DNA of 64,000 nt, from contig JAOTON010000403.1 in assembly GCA_034440635.1 (NCBI GenBank), positions 115,876-179,875 of the forward strand, written 5' to 3'. Of the stretch, positions 23,618 to 34,600 are shown piece by piece. A program made the translations under genes and the position numbers. Source of the stretch: Lepas anatifera. Lineage: Eukaryota > Arthropoda > Thecostraca > Lepadidae. Below the pieces are notes generated by a model that did no database searches, had not been told where the DNA came from, and saw nothing but the letters and a program-made list of their open reading frames with translations. Every line of letters begins with the position of its first letter. Positions within the stretch are counted from its first letter, which is position 1.

Positions 23618-23738
23618 AGGGCGTAGCCAGGATTTCACTCAGGGGGGCGGCGCTCCGAAAAGGCCCCTGCGACAGCGCCAAAAGGGCCCCGATGGGTAAA
23701 AAGAGCCCTGTTTGTCACAGAATCGTGTCCTCAGAGGG
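23616..23738. mobile_element. GGGGCGTAGCCA-type MITE, truncated (left arm)
   Basis: Same element as in the right arm, but cut after TCAGAGGG (23,738). Ten filler bases (23739-23748) then join it to sequence that lies 800 bp away in the right arm. This is a deletion scar. Confidence 0.75.
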
Positions 23739-24183
23739 GGACACCCAATCGTTCTGTGATTGGGGAGACGGTCCACACTCAGAGGATTGCTCCATCGGAA
23801 GGAAACTTTTACTAGATTACCTACAGAGATGATAGGTAGCCCAAAATGCGATGTTGTGATATGATTGTATTCTTGCCAAGGGTGGAGATTCCGGGGGCGT
23901 GGGGAACAGGACCCCCTGGATTTTCGGTCCTCCATAGGCTTTGTATTTATATTTATATATTTTTTGCATTAATTTGTATATACTTGTACAAATATTTGGT
24001 TCCTTGAAAAAGCTTAAAAGTAAATTCAAATTAACGATCAGATATATATGCTTCTATCAACTGTCATTACCGTGCTCTGTATTTACTGTACATGATGCAT
24101 TGATTTATTGTGGTTGACTTACGGTGCAATTTGATTGCATTTTCGAAAAAATAACCATGGGCTGTCAATGCTCTTACTTAGGT

Positions 24184-24279
24184 ACTTAAGTCTTTTTGGA
24201 TACATGCATGCATACATACACGTGTATTTGTGAAAATACATGTATGTATGCATGTATGCATACTAAAATGACTTAAGAA
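24184..24279. repeat. Imperfect hairpin of ATGCATAC repeats (left arm; mirror 45,827-45,922)
   Basis: The ACTTAAGT...GGATACATGCATGCATACAT arm pairs with ATGTATGCATGTATGCATAC...ACTTAAG around a few bases. Stems are about 40 bp with some gaps. It is kept in both arms. It could be a cruciform or a hairpin transcript; function is unknown. Confidence 0.7.
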
Positions 24280-24600
24280 GTAAGAATAGTCCAAACGTTA
24301 ACTAACTGTAGACTCCTGTAGTTTTGAACCAGAAGCGCCAACTTGATTATCGCCAATGAAAGGGCTACTGGAAAATGTAGCGGTTCGTGATGGTTACAAG
24401 GAACATTATTTTGGTCTTCACTTTGTCCTCAAAGAATCGAGGGAATATCCAATACATATCTGAGCTATTTAACTTTCGCTGGCTATATCAAACCACAAAT
24501 AACAGTAAACCGGTAAAAAGTGAGTTATCGTTAAACACGGTTAAACCAATAAAACAATCACGGGATCTGCCTTCTCTGGTTAGAACTGAATCGGTGGGCG

Positions 24601-24924
24601 AGGAATGTGGCACCTTGGTCGAATCCTGGAATTTAGTGCAGTTAGGCGTACTTTTAGCCGAAAATAATGAAACCACTCATGATTTCTCTGAAAAATGTAC
24701 AATAAGCTCAATATTTTCATTTTTAAAATACTCCTCTAGAAAAAGAAATAAATATCAGCCTGTGGATGATGTCACGATCTGGCAGCCACTACCATACTTG
24801 AAACGCTTCCAGGGCTTCGATTGGCTGATGCTCATCGTGACGCCAGCATATGTCCTCACACCAGCAGCTCACAACAATGGCCGCCTGGCGAGGGGTTGAT
24901 GAGGGGGTTGTTGTCAGGTAGGTT
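24601..24924 (+). mobile_element. TTAA MITE family C, left portion of a split copy
   Basis: It begins AGGAATGTGGCACCTTGG at the exact inner end of the left arm and follows the family to GGTAGGTT. It is then interrupted by the 16.4-kb segment. The expected TTAA on its left is missing. Confidence 0.8.
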
Positions 24925-24937
24925 CGTTAGGTAACGA

Positions 24938-25429
24938 TCAATTCTGATACCCGGGGTTACTGAATGCTGCATAGTAAAAGCAGGGTGAACGAACAATGAA
25001 GTGAACCGACTGGTAATGAAAGACAATTGTCTGGGCTATGCAGTGGTACCATTTTCGATTTTATACCTTCGACACCTCTGCTAAGACAGCGTTTTTACTT
25101 TACGGAAACTGGTCTCACCGCCGTGATCATTAGTGATTGAGTCGGGCGGGCTCCAGTGGCATAGGTTCCCCGGATCTCCGCCAGGTGGCAAGCGTCGCGA
25201 CGCCCGATATTTGGCTAAATTTGTAGGAAAAACGCTCTTATCTAATAAGGATCAGAAACAAAACCTTAGCTTCCAACGGTTTCGTATGTAATCGGATCTT
25301 GGCTATCACGCCATGCCCAATTCTACTCTGGGCTACGTGCCGGTCATCGGCCCATTTCAGATTCATACCCTCGTGTCAGTATCTTTTAACCATTACAAGA
25401 AGCGCAGAAATCGGTGACGAATTCAGAAA
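24938..25429. other. Non-coding, start of a dispersed repeat
   Basis: At about 25,345-25,480 a sequence (GGCCCATTTCAGATTCATACC, read in parts, then AAGTACGAACAGTTTCGTATG) begins. A diverged copy recurs at about 25,940-26,105. Confidence 0.45.
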
Positions 25430-25738
25430 GCCCCTTCCAAGAGGGACATTCCTTAGCACAAGTCTTAAGTACGAACAGTTTCGTATGCAGCGGAAAATGG
25501 GCTATCGATTGGTATGCCTTCACATTCAGTGCATTTTGCCAGAGATCGGCCCATTTTAAGATGCGAAGACCTTTCTACCCGTGCGAGTAGAATATTTTCG
25601 CATTTTAAAATGGGCCGATCTCCGGGAAAATGCACTGAATGTGAAGGCATACCAATCGATAGCACATTTTCCGCTGCATACGAAACTACGCGTAGCTAAG
25701 ACTTCTGCTAAGGGTATGTCCCCTCTTGGAAGGGGCTT
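25430..25738. repeat. Fold-back hairpin with ~147-bp arms and ~14-nt loop
   Basis: 25430-25576 pairs with 25590-25738, as reverse complements with only scattered mismatches. For example, CGATTGGTATGCCTTCACAT pairs with ATGTGAAGGCATACCAATCG. Transcribed from either strand it would make a long near-perfect double-stranded RNA stem. Confidence 0.9.
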
Positions 25739-26440
25739 ACTAAGCCTCCACCGGCCTAGATTTCTAAGATTTCCGCTGGGCAGCAAGCGCCTGCGGTACA
25801 CACAATTCGGGTTCAATTTGCGGAAAAATTGGTCTTCCAAAACCTTCTTTACTGAGAAGCAGGCCTAACACCGTGCTTACGCACAATTTCGTGAGCAACT
25901 GGACCTCGGCTTATATCTAACTCGTCGTAAAGCTGCTGGCAGATCGATGGCCCATTTCAGATTCATACCAGCACAGCAAAAAATCTTAACCACTCCCGGA
26001 AGCATATGAACCAGAAAATAAACTCTTCTCAGCCATTCGCTATGAAAATATATCCTGAGAAGAGGTCTGAAGTACGCACAGTTTCATATGAAGGGAACAT
26101 CGGATGAATTCTGTTATTGTCTACATAGGCACATCGTGAACTGCGGTCTTAGGCACATACATATAGTTTCGATGCAATGGAAAAAGGCAATCAAACTTAA
26201 TTAATTCCCATTCGGATAATTTACACGGAGGTCATCCCAATAAAAGTTCCAAATGCTTTCATTTCCCACAGCAAGCTTCCAACAGCCAGAACTCGTCAGA
26301 TTTCTGTTAGGCATAGGCGCAGGGATTTTTTCCAGGTTGGTGGTGGGGGCAAAGTTGTAACCAATGGTGGGGCCAAATACGATTCGGTCTATCACTTGAT
26401 TTGTCGACAGAAAAGTACGGAATCGGCTCAAAAGAGCACA
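25739..26440. other. Dispersed repeat remnants
   Basis: It includes a diverged copy of the 25.34-kb repeat at about 25,940-26,105 (GGCCCATTTCAGATTCATAC; AGTACGCACAGTTTCATATG). No gene is recognised. Confidence 0.45.
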
Positions 26441-26444
26441 AAGA

Positions 26445-26638
26445 GGGCCCTGCTTGTTACAGAAAAGAGTGCTGAAGAGGGCTTAAGAGGGCCCTGTCTG
26501 GTATAAAATGCCAAATTTGGCCACAGAGCATAGTGCGGGCGAGCCGCACTTCGCGCGGCTCGTGTCCTCAGGAGGACCATTCGGGCCCTCAGGGGAAGGG
26601 CGGCTGTCCCTGCCGCCCCCCCTTGGCTACGCCCCTGA
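26445..26638 (-). mobile_element. GGGGCGTAGCCA-type MITE copy
   Basis: It ends GGCTACGCCCCTG at about 26,637, matching the TIR of the right-arm MITE. The interior shares the AGAGGGCCCTG...GTTACAGAA segment. The left end is unclear. Confidence 0.5.
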
Positions 26639-26639
26639 A

Positions 26640-27219
26640 CCACTTCACAACTACGGAAAGTAGAAACACAAGTCTCATTAGCTTACTCTGTAGATATATC
26701 CTAAAGCTGAACTCTTAAGTACGCGCAGTTTTCTGTGCAGTCGGTGACTAAAAACTGAAAATATTCTGGTATGATTTTTAAGGTAAGTAGTTTTACCTTC
26801 AAGTCGGCATATTTAAAAAGCAAAGGTTCTGCCCGCTTATCCGGTCAGCCAGCGATGACCGAAAGCCCCGTAAACCCTGTTGGGTCACACCATAACACCT
26901 TGTTACGCTTTATTTGATCCAGCATATAGGCTATCATCTAATATTCAGTTCTTGGTTTGATCATTTGTATCCGTTCATATATTGACTGACACTCCTGCAT
27001 GTAACATAGTGCGTACACCGATACATGCCTGTAAGACACCGACCTAAAATAGACCAGTGGCAATTTTAAAGTAAAATTAACCAGGCTCCCCAAGCACGGG
27101 GCCCCTTTAGTTACGCCGGTGGGCACCCAACCAACCATTAGCAACTCAAGAAATGTAAAATAGTGAAACACAAGTAAGATAGACACCCGCCGTCCACATC
27201 GAGCGGATGAAACGGCTGA
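26640..27219. other. Intergenic, nothing recognised
   Basis: No gene or repeat boundary is seen. Confidence 0.4.
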
Positions 27220-27520
27220 GCGGAAGGACAGAGCGGAGGTACCGGTGGGGAGGGGATCCACCCGGAGGTATGTGGGGCTCTCCGACCCATCACTGGGGGA
27301 GGGGGACAGCAGGTCCGCAGTGGCGGCTGAATAACGCTACAGTCCCGGAATGTCAGGCGCACTACCCGATGGGCGGCACGCCGACCTCCTTCCCCTCCCC
27401 TCCCCCACCGCCAGCCGCCGCGCGGGGTTGTTGGCGTGTCGGACGGGCGCGCCGGCCCAACAGACCCGACCGCCGGGGCAGGCCACGGCCGCGAGATCGC
27501 TTGCGCGTCAAGGTATTGGG
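27220..27520. promoter_or_regulatory. GC- and CpG-rich patch
   Basis: Strikingly GC-rich with many CG dinucleotides compared with the AT-rich flanks, including GGGGAGGGGATCC and CCTCCTTCCCCTCCCCTCCC tracts. It could be a CpG island or decayed repeat. No linked gene is seen. Confidence 0.35.
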
Positions 27521-27799
27521 GCATCCCACGACAAATCGACCAAGCGATAGCACCTTACATGTCAGACTTTGATGAAAATTTGTCACATCGGTTTTGCGAG
27601 GCGCAGACTATCGCTGTGATATTATTAGCTGCGCCCGTTTAATGGTTTTTGAGTTGTGGCCTCGGGCACTTTTTGGACCCAATGAAAAACCTTACTTTTC
27701 CACTTGCCATATATTAGAGACTAATAATTAGCATTATATTAATTGTAGATCCCTTGAGTCGTTAAGACCCAAATCAAATATGATGACGTCTAAATTTAA

Positions 27800-28829
27800 C
27801 CCTCGCCCCACCGGGGGCCATCGATGGCCCCCCTAAGGTTTTTCCGGGATAGCAGAGAAAAACGACGAGGCGCAGCACCGCGTTTGAGGGCTCTACCTCT
27901 CACTGCATCATTTTCCCATCATCCCTGAAATTTTTTACCCCGGGTCACCCAAGGTCAGGTCACCAGACGAGGTCAACCAAGGTCACCTCCACTTCACCTT
28001 TAGAGCTCTGTAAGAGCTACATTTCAAAGTCGATCGATTTGAAACTTCCTACACTTCATGACCCCTTCAGGGTCTACAAGGTGTATATCCGGGATTTTTC
28101 GATTTCGTGCCCTGAGGTCAGGTCACGAGGCGACCTCTCCCATTGGAAAAGCATGGGGAAAAGCTATTTCATGATATAAAAGCCACAAAAATGATTGCAA
28201 ATACTCAGACTGCTCAGAACAACGTTCTTGGACACCCTTTCACGGATCCCAGGGGTCATATTTGCCCTTTGACATTTCCAAGGTCATCCAAGGTCACCAG
28301 AGGTCAAAAACAGTATTTTGACAATAACTTTTGACCTAACTGAGCTAGAGCGGTGAAACAAACACCATCGTGTTTGTCTTGTCACTGGCTTTCATTTGAT
28401 ATACGGCAAGGTCACTTTTTGACCTTTCGTGACCTCAGGTCATATTAGGTCACGAGGTGACCTCTGGCGGTCAAACCACTGGCGGGAGGTCTTTATGTTC
28501 CACATAGCGGAAAAAGTACTGGCAATTTGCTATCAAATGTACTTTACCAGGCCTCAATAGCTCTAATGACATAAGAGTTATGCCCAGTTTGCTTAATCAT
28601 TGCATATTTGAGTGAAAATAGCCGATCTTGACCTAATTTGACCTCTGGAGGTCAAACCATTGACCTGAGCATTAAAACATGCGAAGTAATTTCTTACTGA
28701 ATTCACGCGAGCTTTCTATTGCACTTTGCAGATTTGCGCTAACGCCCATATTTTCGGAGTTAGAGGGGGGGCCATCGATGGCCCTCCCGGTGAGGGCGAA
28801 GGTGAGCCGGACCCCCGGTGGGGCGCGGG
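27800..28829 (+). mobile_element. TTAA hairpin element family A, complete (1,030 bp)
   Basis: It is flanked by TTAA at 27796-27799 and 28830-28833. The ends CCCTCGCCCCACCGGGGG and, reverse-complemented, CCCGCGCCCCACCGGGGG match at 17 of 18. Just inside the left end is a perfect 20-bp palindrome, GGGGGCCATCGATGGCCCCC (27813-27832). Near the right end is GGGCCATCGATGGCCC (28769-28784) with extended stems. I count 20 AGGTCA/TGACCT hexamers inside, against about 0.5 expected by chance. No ORF is present. TTAA plus CCC ends suggest piggyBac-type mobilisation. Confidence 0.9.
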
Positions 28830-28833
28830 TTAA

Positions 28834-29441
28834 GTTGACAAAAACAATCAAACATTGCCGTTTTACCGGTGACCTAGGGTTGGGTTACGCGACTTGGTAC
28901 TGATTAGAGTTATAAAATGTACTGTTTTTTTAATTATTCAGTGGCTTATCCGTTGTAAGAATTGGCAGCAGGATTTTTTATAATTGTTTGATGACATTTT
29001 AAATAAGTGATGCAAGAACAATGTATGTATGTACATACCTAACTGTTCAATGCCTTCCATTGTATCATATCCGTCCTAGCACCCCTCAATGGGCCTGTTA
29101 TGGGAATTAAATTTTCAGCGAGAGATGACCTTCAAAGAATAAAATAACCCGTAATATCCCTCTGTCTTCCATTATTTGTTTGTTTTAATATGAGCCCCAC
29201 AGGGGAAAAATTTTCTCCCTGCTGGTTTTCCCAAGAAACGCAAACAAGAAGAAACAAAGGACAGCACAACTTACAGTGCCTTATTCCCAATTCGTGTTAT
29301 GCACCTGACTAAATTTTCTGTCAGGTCATGCCAGATACAGGAGCTATTCAAGGGCAAGCAACCCAACCTCAGAACCCAATATAACAAGTTTCACGCTGCG
29401 TCAAAGGAATATCTGGCAACCGATCAGTTCCAAACAATAGT
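28834..29441. other. Intergenic, nothing recognised
   Basis: AT-rich and without a gene or clear repeat. Confidence 0.4.
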
Positions 29442-29656
29442 AGGGGAGACCAGGGCAAAGCGGTCACCCTAGTGATATTTGCTCAATTTTGAAGAACTTT
29501 TAATCCCCATTTCTTATGTTTTGTACCATGATTTTGTCCTATGTTCAATTCTGAAGACACTAGAGGGGACAAAAAGGCAAAAAAATACAAGATATCTGCA
29601 CAGGAAACCAAAAAGTAAACCAAAGTTATTTTGACCACTTTGCCCCAAGCACGGGC
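29442..29656. mobile_element. Short TIR element with GGGCAAAGYGGTCA ends
   Basis: GGGCAAAGCGGTCA (29453-29466) and the reverse complement of TGACCACTTTGCCC (29632-29645) match at 13 of 14. It is about 215 bp and non-coding. Outer limits are approximate. Confidence 0.65.
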
Positions 29657-30660
29657 TTATTTTGCCTCGATTCTTTGTTTGCAAGATATTTGGCATGTAT
29701 ACTTTTCAGTTTGATATAATTTTAGTATATAATTGTACATAAATGCTTAGATTCACTTATTTAATATGATAGCGTCTGCGGAGTGGCAATATTGCTATCC
29801 CCTCCCCGCTACTCAGTTTCCAAACGCTCTAGCATTAAATGTTCCTATCTGACGGTAAAAATGTTTTGCGACAGGCCTCTTTGCGACAGGCCTCTGTGGT
29901 ATGCTGCTGTGCCCAACATGGACGGTTAAGGAGCTTCCAGCACCAGAAGACCGACGACTTTAATAGACAAAGTCGCATGTTACAATAGTCGTGAGTTGAA
30001 TAGGAACGCATGCGTTGATCCTATCCGGGTGGAAATATTCTGATTTGCGTAGAGGGTTTAAGCGATGGAATAGAGAATTTTGTGGCGGTCGAAAGATTGC
30101 TGTCGTTTGCTTTTAATATCAGTCGTTTAAGACACAAGTCAAATGCTGGCTGCCACGTCTGCAGATAACGTTATTTCAATTTATGTGTAAAATTTCGGTC
30201 TGGTTTATCAAACCCACAAGAAGCGAAAGAAACACGCGTATAATTCTGCATCCACGATGATCGCTAAGGCTTCCTCGCCATTCACGAACCAAGGCGCCCA
30301 CTAAAGGTATGTACGTGCCACACACGAAAATGATATCCTCTGCAACAACCCCCCCTCCCACATGTATCGTGAACCCACTAAGGCATATTGCGCAGCGTGA
30401 CCGGCCATCACCTTTTTTGGATTTAGGGTTAGTCTCTGTACAAAAGATATTTCTCATTTCCATTGCCATCAGTTTTAAGAACTGGCGTCTCGGTTCGCCT
30501 CTCTGGCTCGGACCAGCCCTCGCACCGTTGGTGTTCATTCTTGGTCTTTCATTCCATGCCTCTGCATCGACCCCTAGCTGATCCTCAGGGTGCCTGCTTT
30601 CTCCACCTGTGGTTGCTTTCCCCTCTGGCACTTTCTCTGCATATGCACCAACTATTTAAC
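29657..30660. other. Intergenic with one unclear 151-codon frame
   Basis: A minus-strand frame (30,631-30,176) contains KKGDGRSRCAICLSG and is hydrophilic at its start. It loosely recalls the Cys-rich end of piggyBac-type transposases but lacks the second Cys pair. I do not call a gene. Confidence 0.3.
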
Positions 30661-30870
30661 TAGGTTGGGGCCCTAGCTCAATTTAGGGGCGCCCCAAAGG
30701 TCGGTGTATATTGGGTCTCAGAACATCTCCAGGGGCCATTTAAGCTCTGGTCCCCAGCTCAGCTCAGGGGCCCTATAACTGTGCAGCGGCCCAGACCAGC
30801 CCAGGGGCTACCCAGTTCAACACAGGGAGCTCAAGATTGGCTTAGGGCCCACCTTAGCTCAGGGGCCCCA
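30661..30870 (+). repeat. AGCTCAGGGGCCC minisatellite, locus 1
   Basis: Degenerate ~25-bp units ending CAGCTCAGGGGCCC are repeated several times. The same motif occurs at 33.9-34.6 kb (opposite strand) and at 37.2 kb. Confidence 0.65.
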
Positions 30871-30883
30871 GGTAGGATCTTAA

Positions 30884-31633
30884 CACGCGCATTGACGGGG
30901 GCGGGTACCCGCCCCCGGCTTTCTCGAAGGCAGTATAAAAACGGCGGCGCGTAGCGCCGCTGTACTTGGCCTACCTTTTTCCTCATCATTTTCACAACTT
31001 GTTTTCTTCAAAATTGTAAGGTTAGGACATCTCAGGTCAGGTCACCAGTACAGGTGGAGCGACCTGACCTCAAAAAAGTTTAAGATAGCATAAGCAGGAA
31101 CAGGAAGAACTTATCCGATTGAAACTCGTACCACGCAATGACCCCACTGAGTTATCTAAAATATGTTCCGAAATTTTTGATATCGATGACCTAAGGTCAG
31201 GTACGAGCCATGACCTCTCCATTGGAAATGCATGGGAAAAATGGTTTTAACTGAATAACACAGTAATGAATAAAGATAGAGCGTTTATTTAAACTGCATT
31301 AGATTTTCCTCGTCATTGCGGTTCTAATGATATGAATTTTGCCCAATTTGAGCTTGACCTGACCTCAGGCCAGGTCATGTTATCTATCATTCGATTTGGC
31401 TTGCTGCGAGGATTCATAGAGTTCAAATCGTTTTGCTCTATCTCTACTTGTTTAGATGTAATGGCCAAAAAACATAATTTACATGTTATCCCTATGACGG
31501 CTTGTTTTGTCCTCTAGTGACCCTAAATGTGACCTAACAAAAAATGGTTTAAATATTTTCGATGGAGTAGTGGATGGGTCATCCAACGCCTTTTACCGTT
31601 TTTCGCTACCTAGCGCGGTTGTCGAGATCTTAA
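30884..31633. mobile_element. TTAA hairpin element, family A-like, diverged
   Basis: TTAA at 30880-30883 is followed after 13 bases by the perfect palindrome GGGGGCGGGTACCCGCCCCC (30897-30916). Near the other end TTAA (31630-31633) borders GGCGGGTACCCGCC (31635-31648). I count 10 AGGTCA/TGACCT hexamers in about 750 bp. Terminal repeats are not conserved with the 27.8-kb copy, so the exact right end is uncertain; the palindrome at 31635 may be inside. Confidence 0.6.
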
Positions 31634-31649
31634 GGGCGGGTACCCGCCT

Positions 31650-32570
31650 GACTCGCTAATTTGGGGGTTTGTCTAGAAGCCGAGCATTGTCGCCTGCGCT
31701 GCTTTTGTCCTACAATTAGCGGCCGTTGATGTGTATTTCGATAAATGTTTTGCCATGGGCGGTTCCAGGAGTTCATAATGGGGGGTCTACAATGTTTTCC
31801 ATTCGAACCTTCCAAAGTGAATATACTGCCTACAGAATGGACGGGAGGGCTAAACATAACCATGCATTGAGCCGATATGTGTGTTATATAATGATAGGAA
31901 GCCATCGACGTGCTCAGGTACCGTAATTAGGGGTGAGGGGGGGAGTTCACTCACACTCAAGTTCATTTTAGTGTTGTGTCTGCATTGAATGGGGCAGAGC
32001 ATCGAAGACATGCATTTAATCCTTACACCAAATTGACACAATCCATCCATAGGTGGATCCAGGAGTGTTCCCCGGGGCGAGCAGAGGTGGATAAAGGCGG
32101 GGTAATTTGAAAAGTAGCCATACCTGAAAGGCGGGGTTGTTTGTCTTACCCTACTTCTTTGCCTCCCTGAATCCACATCTGACATATGTTTGGCATTTGA
32201 TCATTTTGTTTGACATAAGAGATATCACACTCTACCTGGCGTATGTATTTCTGCAAAAAAGACGAGCAAAAATCATATAATTCCCCCAAAATTCTGGCCC
32301 TTAAACCGCCCTTGAATTTTTAATTTCACCTAAATAGAAGATATCACCATGTTCAAGCAATTCCCTTTCAATCCATACCAGTTTCGTGAAAATAGAGCCT
32401 AAGAGACAAGAGTTACGGATAATCTAAAAAAGGCAGACATTTTGTATATTTTGAAACATTACCCTCAATTTTCAAAATTTTGGGATTTTCTTTTTTTTAA
32501 ATGGAGATTAGCGCAAGATGAATCGATTGCAGTGTGAATTTTTAAAATCGGTCGGGTAACTTTTGAAATC
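31650..32570. other. Intergenic, possibly body of a hairpin element
   Basis: No gene is recognised. The right part may belong to the element whose end is at 32,574-32,633. Confidence 0.35.
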
Positions 32571-32573
32571 TTC

Positions 32574-32633
32574 GGGGGCAGAATCTGCCCCCTGTTGGAA
32601 ATAGGGGTAGCCGGAAGCCCGTTGGAAGTAGGG
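32574..32633 (-). mobile_element. Right end of another TTAA hairpin element
   Basis: GGGGGCAGAATCTGCCCCC (32574-32592) is a perfect palindrome around one base. It is followed by GTAGGG and TTAA (32634-32637). The left end was not found. Confidence 0.5.
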
Positions 32634-32637
32634 TTAA

Positions 32638-33880
32638 GTTAGTCATTGACGGATACAGGATTCATTATCGAGGGGGAGGCACATAGACCAGGTTTGCACC
32701 AGCTAATGCCGAATCGCAGTGTAGTGTAGTCGAGGACTTGATCAGAGGGTAACCACTCTCCTCTTCTGTTTACTCTGAATTCGCCCTTGATACCTTTGAT
32801 GCCAGGAAAAATGTCAAATCGGCAGGTACAATGGAAAAGCCAATGTGCATGGTGCTTTATGTTTGGACTACAGAAATGCATATATGTAATTAACATAGGA
32901 TGCCCAGTTCAAGATGCCGCTTCGAATCCGTAATGACAGATATATTAACAGAGTAACACACTCTCCATAAGTTTTTTTGTACCCAACATATACCACGCTT
33001 ATATGTCAACGTAGAAGCAATAAGAGTCAAACATAATGCTCTGCCAGGTACGAGGCAGAATTTTAGCCCTTTCCCCATTCAGCAGACATTGCTGTGCAAT
33101 GACTAAAACTCAGCCTCATGTTCATCTTGTATAAAATAATCCAGGAAACGATACGTTTGTAAAAATTATGAGCCCGCAGCTAATATCAATGATCCCCCTC
33201 ATTCTCATGTTAAAAAATAGTCTGAAATGTAAGAATTCCATAATTCATATCCTTTACACACCAACACACAATGAAATGCTGAAAAAAATTCATAGCATCA
33301 GACTCATCAATGGAAGTAAGCATGTGGAATAGTTCAGTTCCTTTCACCGTTAGTGCCCCAGGGGATTCAGAAATTGCTCAAGGAGGGGCGAACCCTGATG
33401 GGGGCGGCCTCGAAGGAGGCCCAGAATAGCTTTTGGGGCCCAACCGTGCAAGATGTAAATTTTCGTAAAAACGCATATGCACAAAAACATGTCGGGGAGC
33501 AAAAAAAGAAAAGTTAAACAACGTTTTGGGGGCGAAATTTCTGAGCATTCTAAACGCTCACAAAACTATGAATTGGCCTTAAACTCCCTGAGGTCCGTTC
33601 AAAATTTGATTGAATCTCCAAAAATCCAGGGTTTGGCCGAATTTCAGCTAGGATCACTAAATGGGACCATCACGGATCGCATACAGTATTCTGGAGCCTG
33701 CTTGAATTAAGAGTTTAAGATATAATACTTACCTACTACTCCCAAGCAGGGACGGATGTTGTAGCCACGGAGGGCAGAGACCAAAGGAGTCCCGCAAGCA
33801 AGGCAGGGGCCAATTGTAGCCACAATATTTCCGGGCCACTTTAGATATTCAGGCGCCGGCACTAATCCTGAAACCCTGGT
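32638..33880. other. Intergenic, no convincing gene
   Basis: A 77-codon plus frame at 33,477-33,710 starts with a basic KKRKVKQR stretch but has no other support. Confidence 0.35.
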
Positions 33881-34600
33881 ACTGGATTCATCTGAGATTT
33901 TCGGGTCCTTTTAACTGGTATGGGGCCTCTCAGCGGATTTTGGACCTTTGAGATAGTTTTGAGCCTCCTGCGAGTAAGTTTTGCAAGTAGTCCCTGGGCT
34001 GTTCTGGGGCCATGAGAGGGTATTGCAAAGGAGCTTACTGGCATGGCCTTAGACTCCACCACGCTGTTTGGGGCCCCCTGAGCTGAGAAGAACCACTATG
34101 GTGGAATTATTGAGACGGGCACCAGCTGGTCTAGAACCCCTAAAAGGATCTACTCAAGATGTCTTTGGCTTTATCGTAGGGTTCCTAGCTGGATTGGTGT
34201 TTATTGAGCTGGTAAGAACCCCTGAGATGGCATTGGATTTTTTAGTTTGTCCAGGCTCTATTGCGCTGATCTAGACCCTACGCTGCTTTGGGGCCTCTAA
34301 GCCCGTTGGGGGCCCAAATGGTCTGGCCTCCTGAGTTTTTTTTTTACTTGCTCAGCTGATCTGGGGCCCCTGAGCTGGTTCTAAGCCCCTGAGCTTATCT
34401 GGGTCCCTTCTAGATGGTAAGGGCTCCCATGCTTATCTTGAAACCCAGGTTTTGGCACTAGGGCTCCATTAGCCGTCAATGACCCCTTATCTGGTTCGAA
34501 ACCTCTTAACTGTTACGGGCCCCTCGGCTGATCTTATACCCCCTGAGTTGGGGTCGGGCCCCTTGAAAGGGGGTTTGTGTTGCATGTTACAGTGGGGTGC
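33881..34600 (-). repeat. AGCTCAGGGGCCC minisatellite, locus 2 (reverse orientation)
   Basis: Degenerate units of about 25-35 bp such as GGGGCCCCTGAGCTG and GCCCCTGAGCTTATCTGG, spread over roughly 700 bp. Confidence 0.65.

Larger units (their letters stand above)
9700..24601 (+). repeat. Left arm of a ~15-kb inverted duplication
   Basis: The arm matches the reverse complement of 45,504-61,218. Paired coordinates sum to about 70,918 at the outer end, 70,900 in the middle and 70,105 at the inner end; the drop reflects an 800-bp segment missing here. Homology starts at ATCTTCCCG (9700) and ends at GGTGGGCGA (24,601). Differences seen by eye are scattered substitutions and short indels. All retroelement pieces inside occur in both arms. 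Confidence 0.95.

Noticed and set aside
30176..30631. piggyBac transposase C-terminus
   Set aside because: Only one Cys pair and a basic stretch resemble it. The second zinc-binding pair and any catalytic domain are missing.
33477..33710. Small protein with a nuclear-localisation-like KKRKVKQR
   Set aside because: It is 77 codons in AT-rich DNA with no domain, homologous copy or splice signal.
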